64,000 nt of DNA. Origin: Bryoerythrophyllum caledonicum (taxonomy: Eukaryota; Streptophyta; Bryopsida; Pottiales; Pottiaceae). The notes under the pieces were generated by a model. The model made no database searches and had not been told where the DNA came from. It saw only the letters and a program-made list of their open reading frames with translations. The DNA is taken from positions 30,228,734 through 30,292,733 of the forward strand of contig OZ020517.1 in NCBI GenBank assembly GCA_963971425.1, read 5' to 3'. Position numbers and translations under genes: made by a program. Positions 1 to 11,700 of the stretch are shown here, piece after piece. The stretch's first letter is position 1. The number at the start of each line of letters is the position of its first letter.

Positions 1-600
1 ATTGAAAGATTATAGTGTTTGAAGTTGAGAAAGTGGTCTATTTTCATCCTTGCATTGAGTGGATTGGCAAACTTTGACTTCACTTGGTGTCATGTTTTTG
101 CACTACTCATGGCCTAAATTCATTACCATCATGTTAAGCATGATATTAGTTCCTTGTACACCAATTTTTAGAGATAGAAAAAGGATGTAGCATATTTTGT
201 AAAAATTGTACAAGGAGAGGAGGTTCAAAAAGTGCCAATTCACGTTTTGTTTTCTTGTGAATCTAATATGTATTAGAATGATAATCCAAATGGTTAATAA
301 GAAGGTAGCCACCATAAGTTGTTTTGGAAAAAATGAGAAGTTGAAAAAATGAAGATCTCTAAGTTTAATGTGGACAAGAAGTTTCTTTGGTCCCTTGCCC
401 AACAAAATGTGACGATGTGTGAAAATGTTTGACTTGGGTTGATATGCTATTTTTCACCACAGACAAGAGTTTTTTTGACAATATGAAAGGAAATTATATC
501 ACTTTCTAGTATTGAAAACCTCACATTGAATACAATGTCCTAGTGAAAGTTTTTGGAGTTGCCCGACTTGCCCGCACTTGGGAAGTTTTAATTTGAGATG
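1..600 (+). mobile_element. MITE family B, copy 3, partial at window edge
   Basis: From ATTGAAAGATTATAGTGTTT through GGAGTTGCCCGACTTGCCCG this follows the interior of the complete 19.3-kb copy. Both ends are missing, one because of the window edge. Confidence 0.6.
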
Positions 601-1560
601 GCACGACTTTTTTTTCATAGCTCCAATGAGAATAAAAATTAGATTCCCATGCACCTCTTGTCTTCTTGCATCTTTGTAAAAAAATTCAAGAATCTTTTAT
701 ATAAGCTGCAACTATGGGAACGTGCCCGAGATTTGCAGAAACCCACCTTAAGACTTTTTTCATTTAGGGATGGAGGACCATGAAGTTTGTCCCAAAGAAA
801 ATCAAATTTTCTATGTGCTCTCACATTAGTAAAATTAAATTCAGTCATTTTGTTATCGACTTGATATCAAAAAGACCAACAATTTCATAACGCACGCATT
901 ATTCATACATTTAACTAGCAATAAGTTAATGTTATTTGTGCACTTATTATTATGATATTAGGTGGACAAAATGTCTAGTCAACATTGATTTGATGCTATC
1001 TTGATACTTTGTTATTATTTGGAGCATGTTATGTTGATGTAATTCTAATATAATTTTCATGTCATTCTCACTACTATCTATGTCATGTCATATTTGTTTT
1101 ATGTTAATGTCATTCTAACTCATGTCGATTTATGTCATTTCGATGAAATTTTATGCCATTGCAACGTGAATGTTACATCATTAGAATACGTGTTTTGTCA
1201 CATGTTATGGTGATGCCATTTTGACGTCAATTCAACTTGAAATTCAACTTTTTCAACCATTTCTTATATATAAACTAATTGTCATTAAAACATGGAATAT
1301 TTTCATGACAAACACATACTTAACTACTATACTGAAACAAAAGATTGAAAATAAGACTTTTCAGTTCAAAAAGAGGTATGAGATAGGATCTGACTTGAAA
1401 ATATAAACTGTCCTCTTAAGGAAAAAAAGAAAAAAAAGATTAGATAATGACATCTTGAGTCCTATGGATACAGTGACCAAGGTGGGATCCACCAAATCGT
1501 AACTACAAGCATGGACTCATATATTCAATAAGAAAGATAACTCAAGATATTGTAATATAA
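600..1560. other. AT-rich DNA without genes
   Basis: A degenerate ATGTCATTCTAA-like periodicity is visible at about 1020-1210. Otherwise nothing recognised. Confidence 0.4.
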
Positions 1561-1690
1561 CTGTACGGTGGGTCCCACGTGGACCCCATATACTATTTAT
1601 ATCCGGTAGATCTTCACACACCAATGATCATATTTGCATTGTTGGAATTTTGATCCACAAAGCATCCATGTGGTGGGACCCACCGTACCA
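1561..1690. repeat. Small inverted repeat around GGTGGGTCCCAC
   Basis: TGTACGGTGGGTCCCAC near 1561 is inverted at about 1671-1690 (GTGGGACCCACCGTACC). Possibly a MITE core; no clear target duplication. Confidence 0.4.
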
Positions 1691-2180
1691 TACTTCACCT
1701 TTGCTCCAAAGTCATCGAATATTCCATTCGGGTATAAGTTATGATGATACGAAGTTATGGGAAAAAGTAGTTAATATGAACTTTGTGTGGGCCCCACATG
1801 TTGTCGTGATGAAATATCTTGATTCTAATTTCATTATCTATTTTTGACCTTCTAATAGTGACTCAAACAAGTACAATGTTCAAATGATGGATTATTGGAT
1901 TTTTTAAAGTGTTTGTTGAAAAATATTATTAAATATAGATTCAATTTGGAAGTATATAAGGATCCAAGCTAACGTCGAGGATTCATTTGGTAGAAGAGTG
2001 TTTTGCTTCATAGGATTTCCGCATAGACTTGAAGGTCGTTTTGTTTTTTTTTTGAAGCGGTGGACGAAACGATGCGGTGGTTGATTGGCATCCCGCGATC
2101 TTTGGGTTTTTTCTATCAAGACATGTGCAAGGTATGTGAGCTTTCAAAGTTGTTGCGTAATTCCTTTGCGTAGAGGAAGA

Positions 2181-2300
2181 GGGGTCGAGGCCTCGACCCC
2201 TCCCTTGTGTTGTATGGCCTTGTGTTGTATGGCAAGAGGGGTCGAGGCCTCGACCCCTCCTCTTTGTTGCATGGCAAGAGAGGTCGAGGGCCTCGACCCC
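2181..2300. repeat. Three spaced GC-rich palindromes
   Basis: A perfect 20-bp palindrome GGGGTCGAGGCCTCGACCCC occurs at 2181-2200 and 2238-2257, with a variant at 2282-2300. The spacers hold TTGTGTTGTATGGC or TTTGTTGCATGGC. A tandem unit of about 45-57 bp. Confidence 0.85.
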
Positions 2301-2322
2301 TCCCTTTGTTGCATTGATTTTT

Positions 2323-3253
2323 CTTAACACCTAGAGTTTCTTGACAAAACCCGCCTTAAAAATGTAGATTCTGTTGTAGGGTGTAAAGGAGAAACTCTGG
2401 GTCTTTTTTTCAAGTTTTGACCGTAGGATCTTGAACACGACTGAGTCATTAACATGCCTGCAAAATTTCACATTTTTTGACCGTACGGATCGGAAGATTA
2501 TAGCGTTTGAAATGTAGGAAGATGTCATTTTCTTTAATGCTTTGAGAGGATCAGCTGACTTTGACATCACTTGTTGTGATTTTTTTGCACTACACAATAT
2601 GTTAATCTATTACAATCATGTTGAACATGCAATCAACTCCTTGTTCACAAAATTTTAGAGGTTGGAGAGAGTTGTAGCATTTTCAAAAAAATTGTGCAAG
2701 GAGTGGAGGTTCAAAAACTATCAATTCACGTTTTATTTTTTTGTGAACCTAATATGTTCTAGAATGAGAATCCGAATGGTCAATGGAAAGGTTTACACCA
2801 CACAATGCCGTGGGGAAAATAAAAAAGTAAAAACATGAAGATCACTAAGTTTTATGTGGAAAAGAAGAAGATTTTTTGGTACTTAGCCCGACAATGTGCG
2901 ACAATGTGTGAAAATGTATGACTTGGATTCATATGCTATTTCTCACTAAAGACAAGAGATTTTTTCTTGACAACATGAAAGGAAATAATATTATTTGTCG
3001 TTGTTGAAAATATCACCTTCAATAGAGTGTCTTAGCAAAAGTTTTTGGAGTTGCCCGACGGGCCCGCTCTCCCCATTTGAACTTCAAAACCGTATAACTT
3101 TTTCATTAAATGTCGGATTGGGGAAAAACTTGGACTCACACAAAGCTTTTAGTAATGTCCATCTACGATAATTTTTTGGAAAAGAATGCTAAAGATTGAC
3201 ACAAGAGGAACTTGCCCGGTCCTTCAAGGTTAATCTTGGTAATTTAGGGGGCA
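2323..3253 (+). mobile_element. MITE family B, copy 4, diverged
   Basis: Starts TTAACACCTAGAGTTTC and carries TTTTGACCGTAGGATCTTGA and GTTGCCCGACGGGCCCGCTC in the family order. The right end has eroded to AATTTAGGGGG without TTAA. Confidence 0.6.
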
Positions 3254-4600
3254 AGGGTAGTCCCTCAACAAATTTGCCAAGTTGTGTGCGAGGTAGGACT
3301 TTGGGAGAAGGCCATTCCTTCTTAATTGCAGAGTGTGTTCTTTGTGCTGGAAGGGCTCCATCAACTTTTGGGTTCTAAGCGTCATTATCGTCTGTAGTGG
3401 ATGCGGAGCATTGGATGATGCTATTTGGGGAGAGCAAGGAGCTTGTGGGTTGTGGCATTATAATGGCTGAATTATAGCCATGTGTGATATTGGAGGGTGA
3501 GACATAGAAAGATAGAGTAGAAAATAGTATTTAGAAGGATTAGAAAATGGTATGTAGAGGAGAATTTATGCATATTATTATATATTTATATATATATATA
3601 TAAGTATATATATATATATAAGGAAATAGAAATCTACGTATCTTATATAAGACAGAATCTAGTGATGTTTAGTTCCTGATTGTGGATTTATTTTAGTTTT
3701 AGGAAGAGTAGATCAAAGTTGTAATATTTTTTAGTATGCACTGATATAATATAAAAATGACATGAAAGTGGTTGCATAAGTTGCAAGATGTATGGAGAAC
3801 AATTGAAAAAAGTGATGTTTTGTCTTACCTTAAAATTAAACAATGGCTTTTATGTATGTGGTTACCAATGTCCAATATCTCCGCACTCCCAAAAAAATTC
3901 ATGGTTACATTGATTTGGATGAGTGAACTATATGCAGCGAAGGAGTGAAGTAAAATTGACCAAGTGCATATTTAGCGAATTCCATGTTTAAAGTAGAGTC
4001 TAGTAAACCGGCTCTTGTCCCCAACAAGTAATGTAATATTATGTAAGTTATCTAAAACTTTAAAAATAAAAATTCAAAATGTAAATTCCATGTGTCCGTG
4101 CTTCTTTTTTCATGATATTGTTAGATTACATACCATTTAGTTTTCTAATATTTATATTAATAATAGATTTGGTTTCCGTGTGTGCGTGCGTCTGTGTTGT
4201 GAGGCTTATTTACAATTTAGGTAGATCTCATGCTTTTACTTTGAGGCTTTATTTTATGCTTTTTACTTTACCAGTTTCATGGTATTCTTTTCCGTTGGTT
4301 TGATACTCTTATAAGCGTTATTCTTTTACATTGGTTTGATTCTTTCATTAAAAATATCCATTAAAAATAAAAGCATGGTCTAGTATAAGGGAAGAAATTT
4401 TCTTTAAACTTCTACTTTGAACTTTTATTTTATCTACTTTGTGAAAATGTAATTGATTATTTTGATAATTTACCAACTAGTTTCTATGGTATTGAAAACA
4501 TTTAAGTCTTTTATATTTATAGCATGCATGTTATCTATGTTTTTGGAAGAGTATATACTTTCACCTGAATGTTTTTACTTTACATAATATATACCTACGC
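3254..4600. other. AT-rich intergenic DNA with a TA microsatellite
   Basis: An alternating TA tract lies at about 3580-3622. No coding signal or element ends were recognised. Confidence 0.4.
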
Positions 4601-4609
4601 TACCTGAGA

Positions 4610-4790
4610 AATCACGGGTGTATGTTATAGGGTATTCACGGCCCAAGTATATTATAGGGTTACATCACGGCCCGGGTATATAATGGAGTATTGAAGTGCC
4701 CGGGTACATTATGGGGTATGACGGCATGGGTATATTATGGGGTATCACGAGAGTGTCTCGTGGTATCAGAGGGGTATCACAAAGGCTTAT
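4610..4790. repeat. Degenerate minisatellite around TATTATGGGGTATCACGG
   Basis: About six imperfect units of 25-35 bp containing GGGTAT(A)TTAT and CACGGCCC/CGGGTA. Part of a GTATCAC-rich theme found near several genes here. Confidence 0.55.
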
Positions 4791-5507
4791 CTGACAAGAA
4801 TCCTTTTTGTCAACTTTTTGCACAAACGTGGATGTTGCTCCTCTCTTACTATTTTTTTTTACCTTGGTTCTCATTCAGATACCGCCAAGAGCTCCAAGGA
4901 GACTTAGCTTCTTATTTTCTTGCAATGTGTGTGTTTTTCTTCTGTGGCAATATCAAACCTTCCATTTCAAAACCCTAGACTCTTTCAAAAACTCATCACT
5001 GCTTACTCCCCATTGTGCTCTGCTCATCTTATATATGTGGATATGGCATTGGATTGGTATGTTTCTGAAACCCCTGAATCAAAGCTTGGCAACGTTGCAT
5101 GACATTGTAACACTGTGGACAACTCTTCCAGTCAAGCTATTAGGAGTAGTGAGGCATTGTTTGGGCATGTTGTGACAGAAGATGCAAAAATTCGACATCA
5201 ATCTCCTACCATCACATGTGAATTGGCTAATCACACAACCTGAAGGTTTGTCTTTGCAATTTTTCAAATTTCATTTTCATTCAGAGAAAGAGAATGCAAG
5301 GATTATGGTTGGTACAACAGTTGTATAATATGTAGGATTTTGTAATTCACATTGTAATATCAAATATTTGTAGCTAGTTTGTGCTTTATCTTACAGTGGA
5401 ATTTACATAAGGACTACAAGATGGGAGAAGCTTTAGTGCCTTTCAAGTTCATTTCAATGCACCGTCCACAACATGAAGCGTTGATGAAAATTTGCATTTT
5501 GCAAATC

Positions 5508-5603
5508 GCAAAGTGGGTAAGTCCTATTTCGTATTGGTAAAATGAGTAAAATGAGTAAAATGAGTGGATAAAATGAGTAAAAAGTAGGACTTACCCACTT
5601 TAC
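5508..5603. repeat. Hairpin with AAAATGAGT tandem loop
   Basis: GCAAAGTGGGTAAGTCCTA (5508-5526) pairs with TAGGACTTACCCACTTTAC (5585-5603), 18 of 19 bases. The loop holds five or so AAAATGAGT units. A third direct copy of the arm is at 5641-5659. Confidence 0.65.
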
Positions 5604-5909
5604 AAGTTCGTTGCCCGATCAAGTTCTCATTTTACAAATTGCAAAGTGGGTAAGTCCTATACTGTATTTCTCCAATGGTGGATTCCTTGTCATCTTCCTT
5701 GTCTTGAAAATAAACACTATTAAAGTCTTTGTAGAATGCTAGGGAGTTGTTTAGAAAAATTGTATCGATTACAGCTAGTTCTCTCTATATGTACTAGAAT
5801 ACGTGAAAAAGTAACTTGCTCTAAAGAGCGGAACAGTTCCTTGCCCGATAAGTTCTCAGTCGCTATCAGAGTCTAACCAAAGAAATATACACCATAGTCA
5901 TTCTTAGAA

Positions 5910-5998
5910 TTCAAGTTCATATTGCAAATTCAAATTCATATTGCAAATTCAAATTCATATTGCAAATTCAAATTCATATTGCGAATTCAAATTCATAC
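5910..5998. repeat. 19-bp tandem repeat AATTCAAATTCATATTGCA
   Basis: Between four and five nearly perfect copies with A/G changes. No gene around it. Confidence 0.8.
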
Positions 5999-6189
5999 TA
6001 AGGTTGCAATGACTCTCCCGACCAAATAGAGAGCCATTGCAAACTTGAAGTAGCTGCCAAAAATAGTACTAACCCAATAGATAAAAAAAACTCATTTTCA
6101 CTCTTGGCCGTGGCTTGGATTCTTTCTTCTTTGAAGATTCCCCTCCTTCTTTGGATCTTCTACTCCTATCTTTGTTTCCTTGTTCAATG

Positions 6190-6533
6190 TACACCTTTGT
6201 TTCTTACTTCTCCTCTGCCCAGTGGCTCCACCGGCGCTTTAATATCATAAGGGTTAGGATCCAACGCGACCACCGACTGCCCACGTTGAGGCTCCACACG
6301 CAGAGGCTCTACATTCGTAGGAGGCTCCACTAACCCATACAAGGACGCTTCACATTTGCATTCGGCTCTACCATTTGTACACGCGGAGGCTCTACATCCT
6401 CAAGCCGCTCCAACAGCTCCAAATACTGAGCCTCTACATTTGCAAGAGTTTCAAGCTCACTTTCAGGCTCTTCTTCCACTTGTTTATTCGGCTCAAAGAG
6501 GTGGATTCCTACATTACGGCACCCAAATAACAT
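6190..6533 (-). pseudogene. Interrupted coding relic with repeated Val-Glu-Pro motifs
   Basis: The minus strand encodes Glu-rich peptide (EEEPESELETLANVEAQ) followed by VEPPR, VEPNA, VEPPT, VEPLR and VEPQR motifs, interrupted. GC content is above the flanks. The family is not recognised. Confidence 0.3.
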
Positions 6534-6589
6534 TCAAATCCAAACTCATGTGAACAAAAATTGGGTATATGGATTGCAAGATAGTACAA

Positions 6590-6930
6590 ATCGATACAAA
6601 ATCATCCAAATTAGTACAAATCAGTACAAAACAGTACAAATAAACAACAAATCAAGTACAACTAATCCAACTAATACAAAGGTTAGAGCTCTCAATACCA
6701 TAAGTCCAAATTATATAAGAAACATACAAATCCATCTGAATATAAGTACAAACACAATAAATCAATGTACAACTATAGTTGTAATTCCTAGAGATACTCG
6801 GTTATGAAATTAACACGTACAAACTAGCACACAAATATACGAATGGTTAGAGCTCTCAGTACCATAAGTACAAACCAAACAACAAAACATACAATTCCAT
6901 TTGAATACAAGTACAAATAGAATAAACCAA
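6590..6930. repeat. Low-complexity GTACAAATCA-like tract
   Basis: A-rich degenerate direct repeats of about 10 bp (AGTACAAATCAGTACAAAAC and variants) adjoin the left end of the foldback element. Reading frames in it are compositional. Confidence 0.5.
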
Positions 6931-6931
6931 T

Positions 6932-8267
6932 GTACAGTACCCTCACACAAGTATACGTACTTTTTTGATTTTGTACGTTTCCACACTGCACTGCTGCCAA
7001 CTTTGGCACCCTCTTGAGGGCTGAAAAATTGTCAATTTACCATGAAATTTTTGGCACAAGATAACCTTTATGTTGACAACATGTGTACCGGATTTCAAGG
7101 CCAGAAGATAAATACAAAAAAAGATATTCAAAATCTACCAAGATGTATAGTTGTGAGCCATTCACAGCTAACCAACTTTGACACCTTCCCAAGGATTGAA
7201 AGAATTTTTTTTGCCCATGGAATTTTTAGCATGAGACCACCTCTATGTTTATAATAAGTGTGCCAAATTCTAAGGCCACATAATGAATAGAAAAAATGAT
7301 ATTCAAAATTGCTTCTCGTAGCTACATATTTTGGTAGATTTTGAAGATTGTTCTTTGTTTTCATCTTCTGGCCTTGAATTTTGGCACACATGTTATCAAC
7401 ATGAAGGTGATCTTGTGCCAAAAATTTCATGGTCTATTAACAATTTTTCCCACCTAGGGAGGGTGCCAAAGTTGACAATAGTGAAATGGTTTCGCTGATT
7501 GTTTCTCACAACTACACATGTTGGTAGATTTAGATTTGTTTCTTTTCTTTTGTCGGTCTTTTGGACTTGAAATTAAGCACATGTATAACCAACATAGATG
7601 TGGTCTTATTTCCAGAATATCATGGGAAAAAATAAAAAATTGAATCCTTAGGAGGGTGTCAAAGTTGGCGACAGTGAAATGTTTCTCACAACTATACATG
7701 TTGGTAGATTTCAAAAATCTTTTGATATGTAGATATTTTGGCCTTCAAATTTGGCACGCATGTGATCAACATAGAGATAGCCTCATGTCAAAAATTTCAT
7801 GGGAAAATACCAAAAAATCCAATTCTTGGGAGTGTGTCAAAGTCGGCTAGGAGTGAAATGTTTCTCACAACTACACATGTTGCTAGCTTTTGATGTAGTT
7901 TTAATTGTGTGGATCTTTTGGACTTGAAATTTTTCACACACATAATCAACATAGAGGTCGTCTCATGCTAAAAATTACATGGGCAAAAAAAATTCTTTCA
8001 ATCCTTGGAAGGGTGTCAAAGTTGGCAGCTGTGAAACTTTTCTTACAGCTACCCCATGTTGGTAAATCTTGGATATCTTTTTTTGTATAAATCTTTTGGC
8101 CTTGAAATTTGGCACACATGTTTTCAACATAGAAGTGATCTTGTGCCAAAAATTTCATGGTAAATTGACAAATTTATAGCCCTTAGGACGGTGCCAAAGT
8201 TGGCAGCAGTGTAGTGTGGAAACGTACAAAAGCAAAAGGTACGTATACTTGTGTGAGGGTACTGTAC
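6932..8267. mobile_element. Foldback-type element with long, repeat-built inverted termini
   Basis: Outer ends are inverted copies: GTACAGTACCCTCACACAAG at 6932 against CTTGTGTGAGGGTACTGTAC ending at 8267, continuing inward for over 130 bp (GTACGTTTCCACACTGCACT and its reverse). The right arm is a tandem array of about 179-bp units (CATGTTGGTAGATTT at about 7518, 7698, 7877, 8056), each with TTTTGGCCTTGAAATTTGGC. Inverted copies of the unit lie at about 7040-7250. No transposase. The structure matches foldback elements rather than simple MITEs. Confidence 0.7.
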
Positions 8268-8788
8268 ACCTAAAATTGTATATACGGTTCCCGACCGAAG
8301 TGTAAGGGCTAAATGATAAATTTCAAGCGAAGATTCTCAATCCAACAACAAGAAATGAATTTATCCAAATTTCAACATGTCAAGAAAAATGTACAATTTT
8401 ACAGGTGATCCGGAGACTTCCTAAAGAATAAGAGCTCCGCTATCAACTCAGCTACTATTGCAATGTGCAACAAGTTCACATTCGTCGCTAAAAGATCATA
8501 TTCACCGGACAGCCTGAACTCGGAGCTTGTCTGTGGACTGATACATCACGATTTCTTCTCGCCTCTTCTCTTGTTGGCTTGATAATCTTCTGTGCACATG
8601 CTTTCCAAACAACAATTCATGGCAGGTACTCCAATGATCTCCTTCAAGACATGTCTGTCTGAGCGATTTGCAAGCAATTCTTCTCCGTTGTAGAGCGTTT
8701 TATCAGAAGATGTTCATAGTTTTCAGCCAACAAAATCCTCCAACCAGAAAGTGAATGGTTTCGTCTTCCCCGGTGAATGCAAAACTTG
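8268..8788. other. 3' flank of the TRIM37-like gene
   Basis: Probably contains the 3' untranslated region of the gene. I see no clear poly(A) signal, repeat or other gene. Confidence 0.3.
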
Positions 8789-11700
8789 TTACTTGAGGTT
8801 GCCCCAATCTTCGATCTCGGGAGTGCAAAAGCTGGTGCTAGACCCGGAAATGGAGGTCCTGTAATACGGATACTTCGACTCCTCTTCCTCCACAACCAAA
8901 GCATTGTTTGTTTCCACAACCGGCGCCTCTGAAAATGGGTCTCTCAAGCTGCTGTCATCACCAGTTGTGGTACAGTCTTCAATCTTTGCTGCGGCGGCGA
9001 TGGTGTCTGCGAATTGCGTCGCCGCTGACGACGACTCCGGCGCGAGGAGCGTCAGCTTGTGCACCTTCCTCCCACGCAGCTTCTTCTGCGCTCGCCCAGC
9101 TTTCGGAGCCTGCAGCTTTCGGAGCTCCACCGACGGCGGCGGCGCCTCGTCGTCGTCATTCTCGGGGATCTCGTTGTGGTGAACCCATTGGTCTTGCGGG
9201 AGCGAGAGGCGATGATGGTCTTGATCCTCCTCGGCTTGTGGCCACATGCAGTTGTTTCCCGCAGCGCCGCCGTCGTCCTGCGTCTTCAGCTGCAGTTGCT
9301 TCATCGTGGGTATGTGTTTCCGCATCGGCGAGGAGCTGATCATGGCGCAACTGTTGGCGTTGGCGACCGTTTGCGCGAACACGACCTGCTCGTGACCCAC
9401 GGCGCGGCTGCTTCGCCTCCGCCGGCGCTGGAAGAAGGCCGCTGCGAATGCGCGTCGTATCACCGCCACCTGCCATATCACCAATCAACATGCTCACACA
9501 AATGACACCATGGTTTCTCGCATGAGTAAAGAAGCATTTCTCCACCCGGCAAGACTGACTTGAGAAAGCTCCCCGTAGAGCATCCAAGGCAACCAAACCA
9601 CCGTCAGGAGTATTTGCCATGACGGCACAACGTTTCTGCAGAAACAAAATCAATGAAAGGACTGAAAATTGACCTGAGTAACAGACTCATCGTGCTCGGC
9701 TTGCAAAGCGGCTAGTGATCGTCGCAGATCCCGACATTGTTGTTGATACCTGCACTCACCATTGCATTAGAATATGAAAGTGGACGCTTTACTCAAGTTT
9801 TCAGAGTCGAAATGCTAGGTGAGAAGAATATATTACGTGAGAGGCCGGACGTAAAACCGCAAAGTTATTGCATCTTCCTCTGGTTGAAGATAGCCTTCTT
9901 TCTCAAGAAGATCGATCCTGAAAAACTGGTAGTAGCCCCAACATGCACCCTCCTGTAATACACACCCCATCGTACAAGGTCACTTTAGAACGTTAAATAA
10001 TCAAATAAAAACACGGTGATACAAAACATACAACTTTTTTTAATTTCTTTCAATACAAACCCGATCAAACAGTGCCAAGAACCGATATTGATCTTCTTAT
10101 CCTTTTGATACAACCGCCACACATTTAACAACTGAAAGGGAATAAAAACATGCAGATTTTCGCCCACTATGTGGAACTGGTTGAGACTTGCCTCAAAGTC
10201 GGAGGAGAATTTTCGAACAATGCGCTGGTTTGGACGAGTCCGGTGCAGAAGATCAATGCCATACTCAAAAGTTGCAGGTTCATTTCCGCCTTCCACCATC
10301 TGTCAAGGTTTGTCGAAGATCAGATATACTTTTTTTCCGAGATTACAAGTGGTATGGGAAGTGAGGTACAGTGAGAAAAATGAGATTTTAAACAGATACT
10401 AGACCTTCCTAGTGGTATGAAATGGTAAGAGATATGAGGTGTACCTCTAGAAAAACTGAAAGATGGGTGCCCTGAGAAGCGCCACTGCCATTTGGATATA
10501 CCTGGTCCAAAACCATTTGTCAGATACTTGGGAGTGAAAACATATCCACAACTTTGTAAAATATTAATATTAACGAGGTTTGGAGACATGATTGATTAAT
10601 ACCTTCAGCCTCCATGTAACCCCCGCGGCACAAATAGGCTGCACAAACACAAAATACCATGCAAAAGTTAGCAAAATTAGAACACAATAGAGTACAAAGC
10701 TGCCTTCAAATTCACATGGAACAACAAATCTGAATTATTTGTAGGCCCTCCTCATCAAGAAAAACATTTAGGCAGCCAAACTCAGGATATTTTGAATCCA
10801 GAAAATCCAGTAGGGTTCTTCTTAGAGTTTTTCTTCAGATTGGGTGCCTTGAAAAAAGGACAACTCTAAAAAAGTTGGAGCGTATCGTCTAAAACTCAAG
10901 CCCACTTTTTGGAGGAAGTGTGTTATACCTCACTATACACAACCTCCTTGTTTGACAGGACTTCACTGAGGTTTGGGGTGACAACAGTGGGCCTGAGATT
11001 TTCCTTGTAATTCTTCAGAATGAGCTCCCCATGCTCATAAGATGGCACAACCTGCAAATTAACCCTCATAATCAGGTCTCCACTATCACATTATGAAGCC
11101 ACACAAGTTGTGAAGATTAAATGTACCTCTGATGTGAATTCTGGAGAGATTGGTGTGCACGAAATGTCTGAAAACGTGCGCGTCCGAATGTCCTGAATAG
11201 AGTAAGCGCCCCCACAGAAAGGTTATAATCTTTCAAATAAAATAGTTCATTATGTAAATGAATGTAGGTAAATACTTATCAATATTACTTAACCCTTAAA
11301 CGTCAGAGGGTGGCCATAGTATTCTAAATGTATGGTGTTGTATTTGAACATGATAAGGTTCAAATATTGAAATGACCTCCAAATGAAAGATGTTACTTGA
11401 AGAATCTTCAACGAATGCTGAACTTTAATACATTTTTTGTATTCTACAATAAAATATGTGCCTGTATATATGTTGAAGAAATGGAAGAGATGTTTACCTG
11501 CAACATTCGGCTCATGTTGGGCTCTTGTGCTATAAGATCACTTTTGGGAATGCTGCTCAGCTGTTGGTCTAACTCATGTAATATTGTGTCCAAGAGCTCC
11601 ATCTGTGCCACAATTGTGAATATGAGTTACTCTTAAAAGGAGACATTAATAAAAAAAACACAAGTATTTTCTCTCATTTTTCTAATTTAGATAATTTGGA

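Noticed and set aside
2085-2330. Frames on both strands across the palindromes
   Set aside because: They arise from the tandem palindromic repeat and end at its border.
4691-5175. Overlapping open frames of 95-122 codons
   Set aside because: Low-complexity, hydrophobic by AT composition, no domain or splice pattern.
8904-9505. Long plus-strand open frames opposite the TRIM37-like tail
   Set aside because: They are antisense shadows of a GC-rich coding exon; the minus strand carries the conserved gene.
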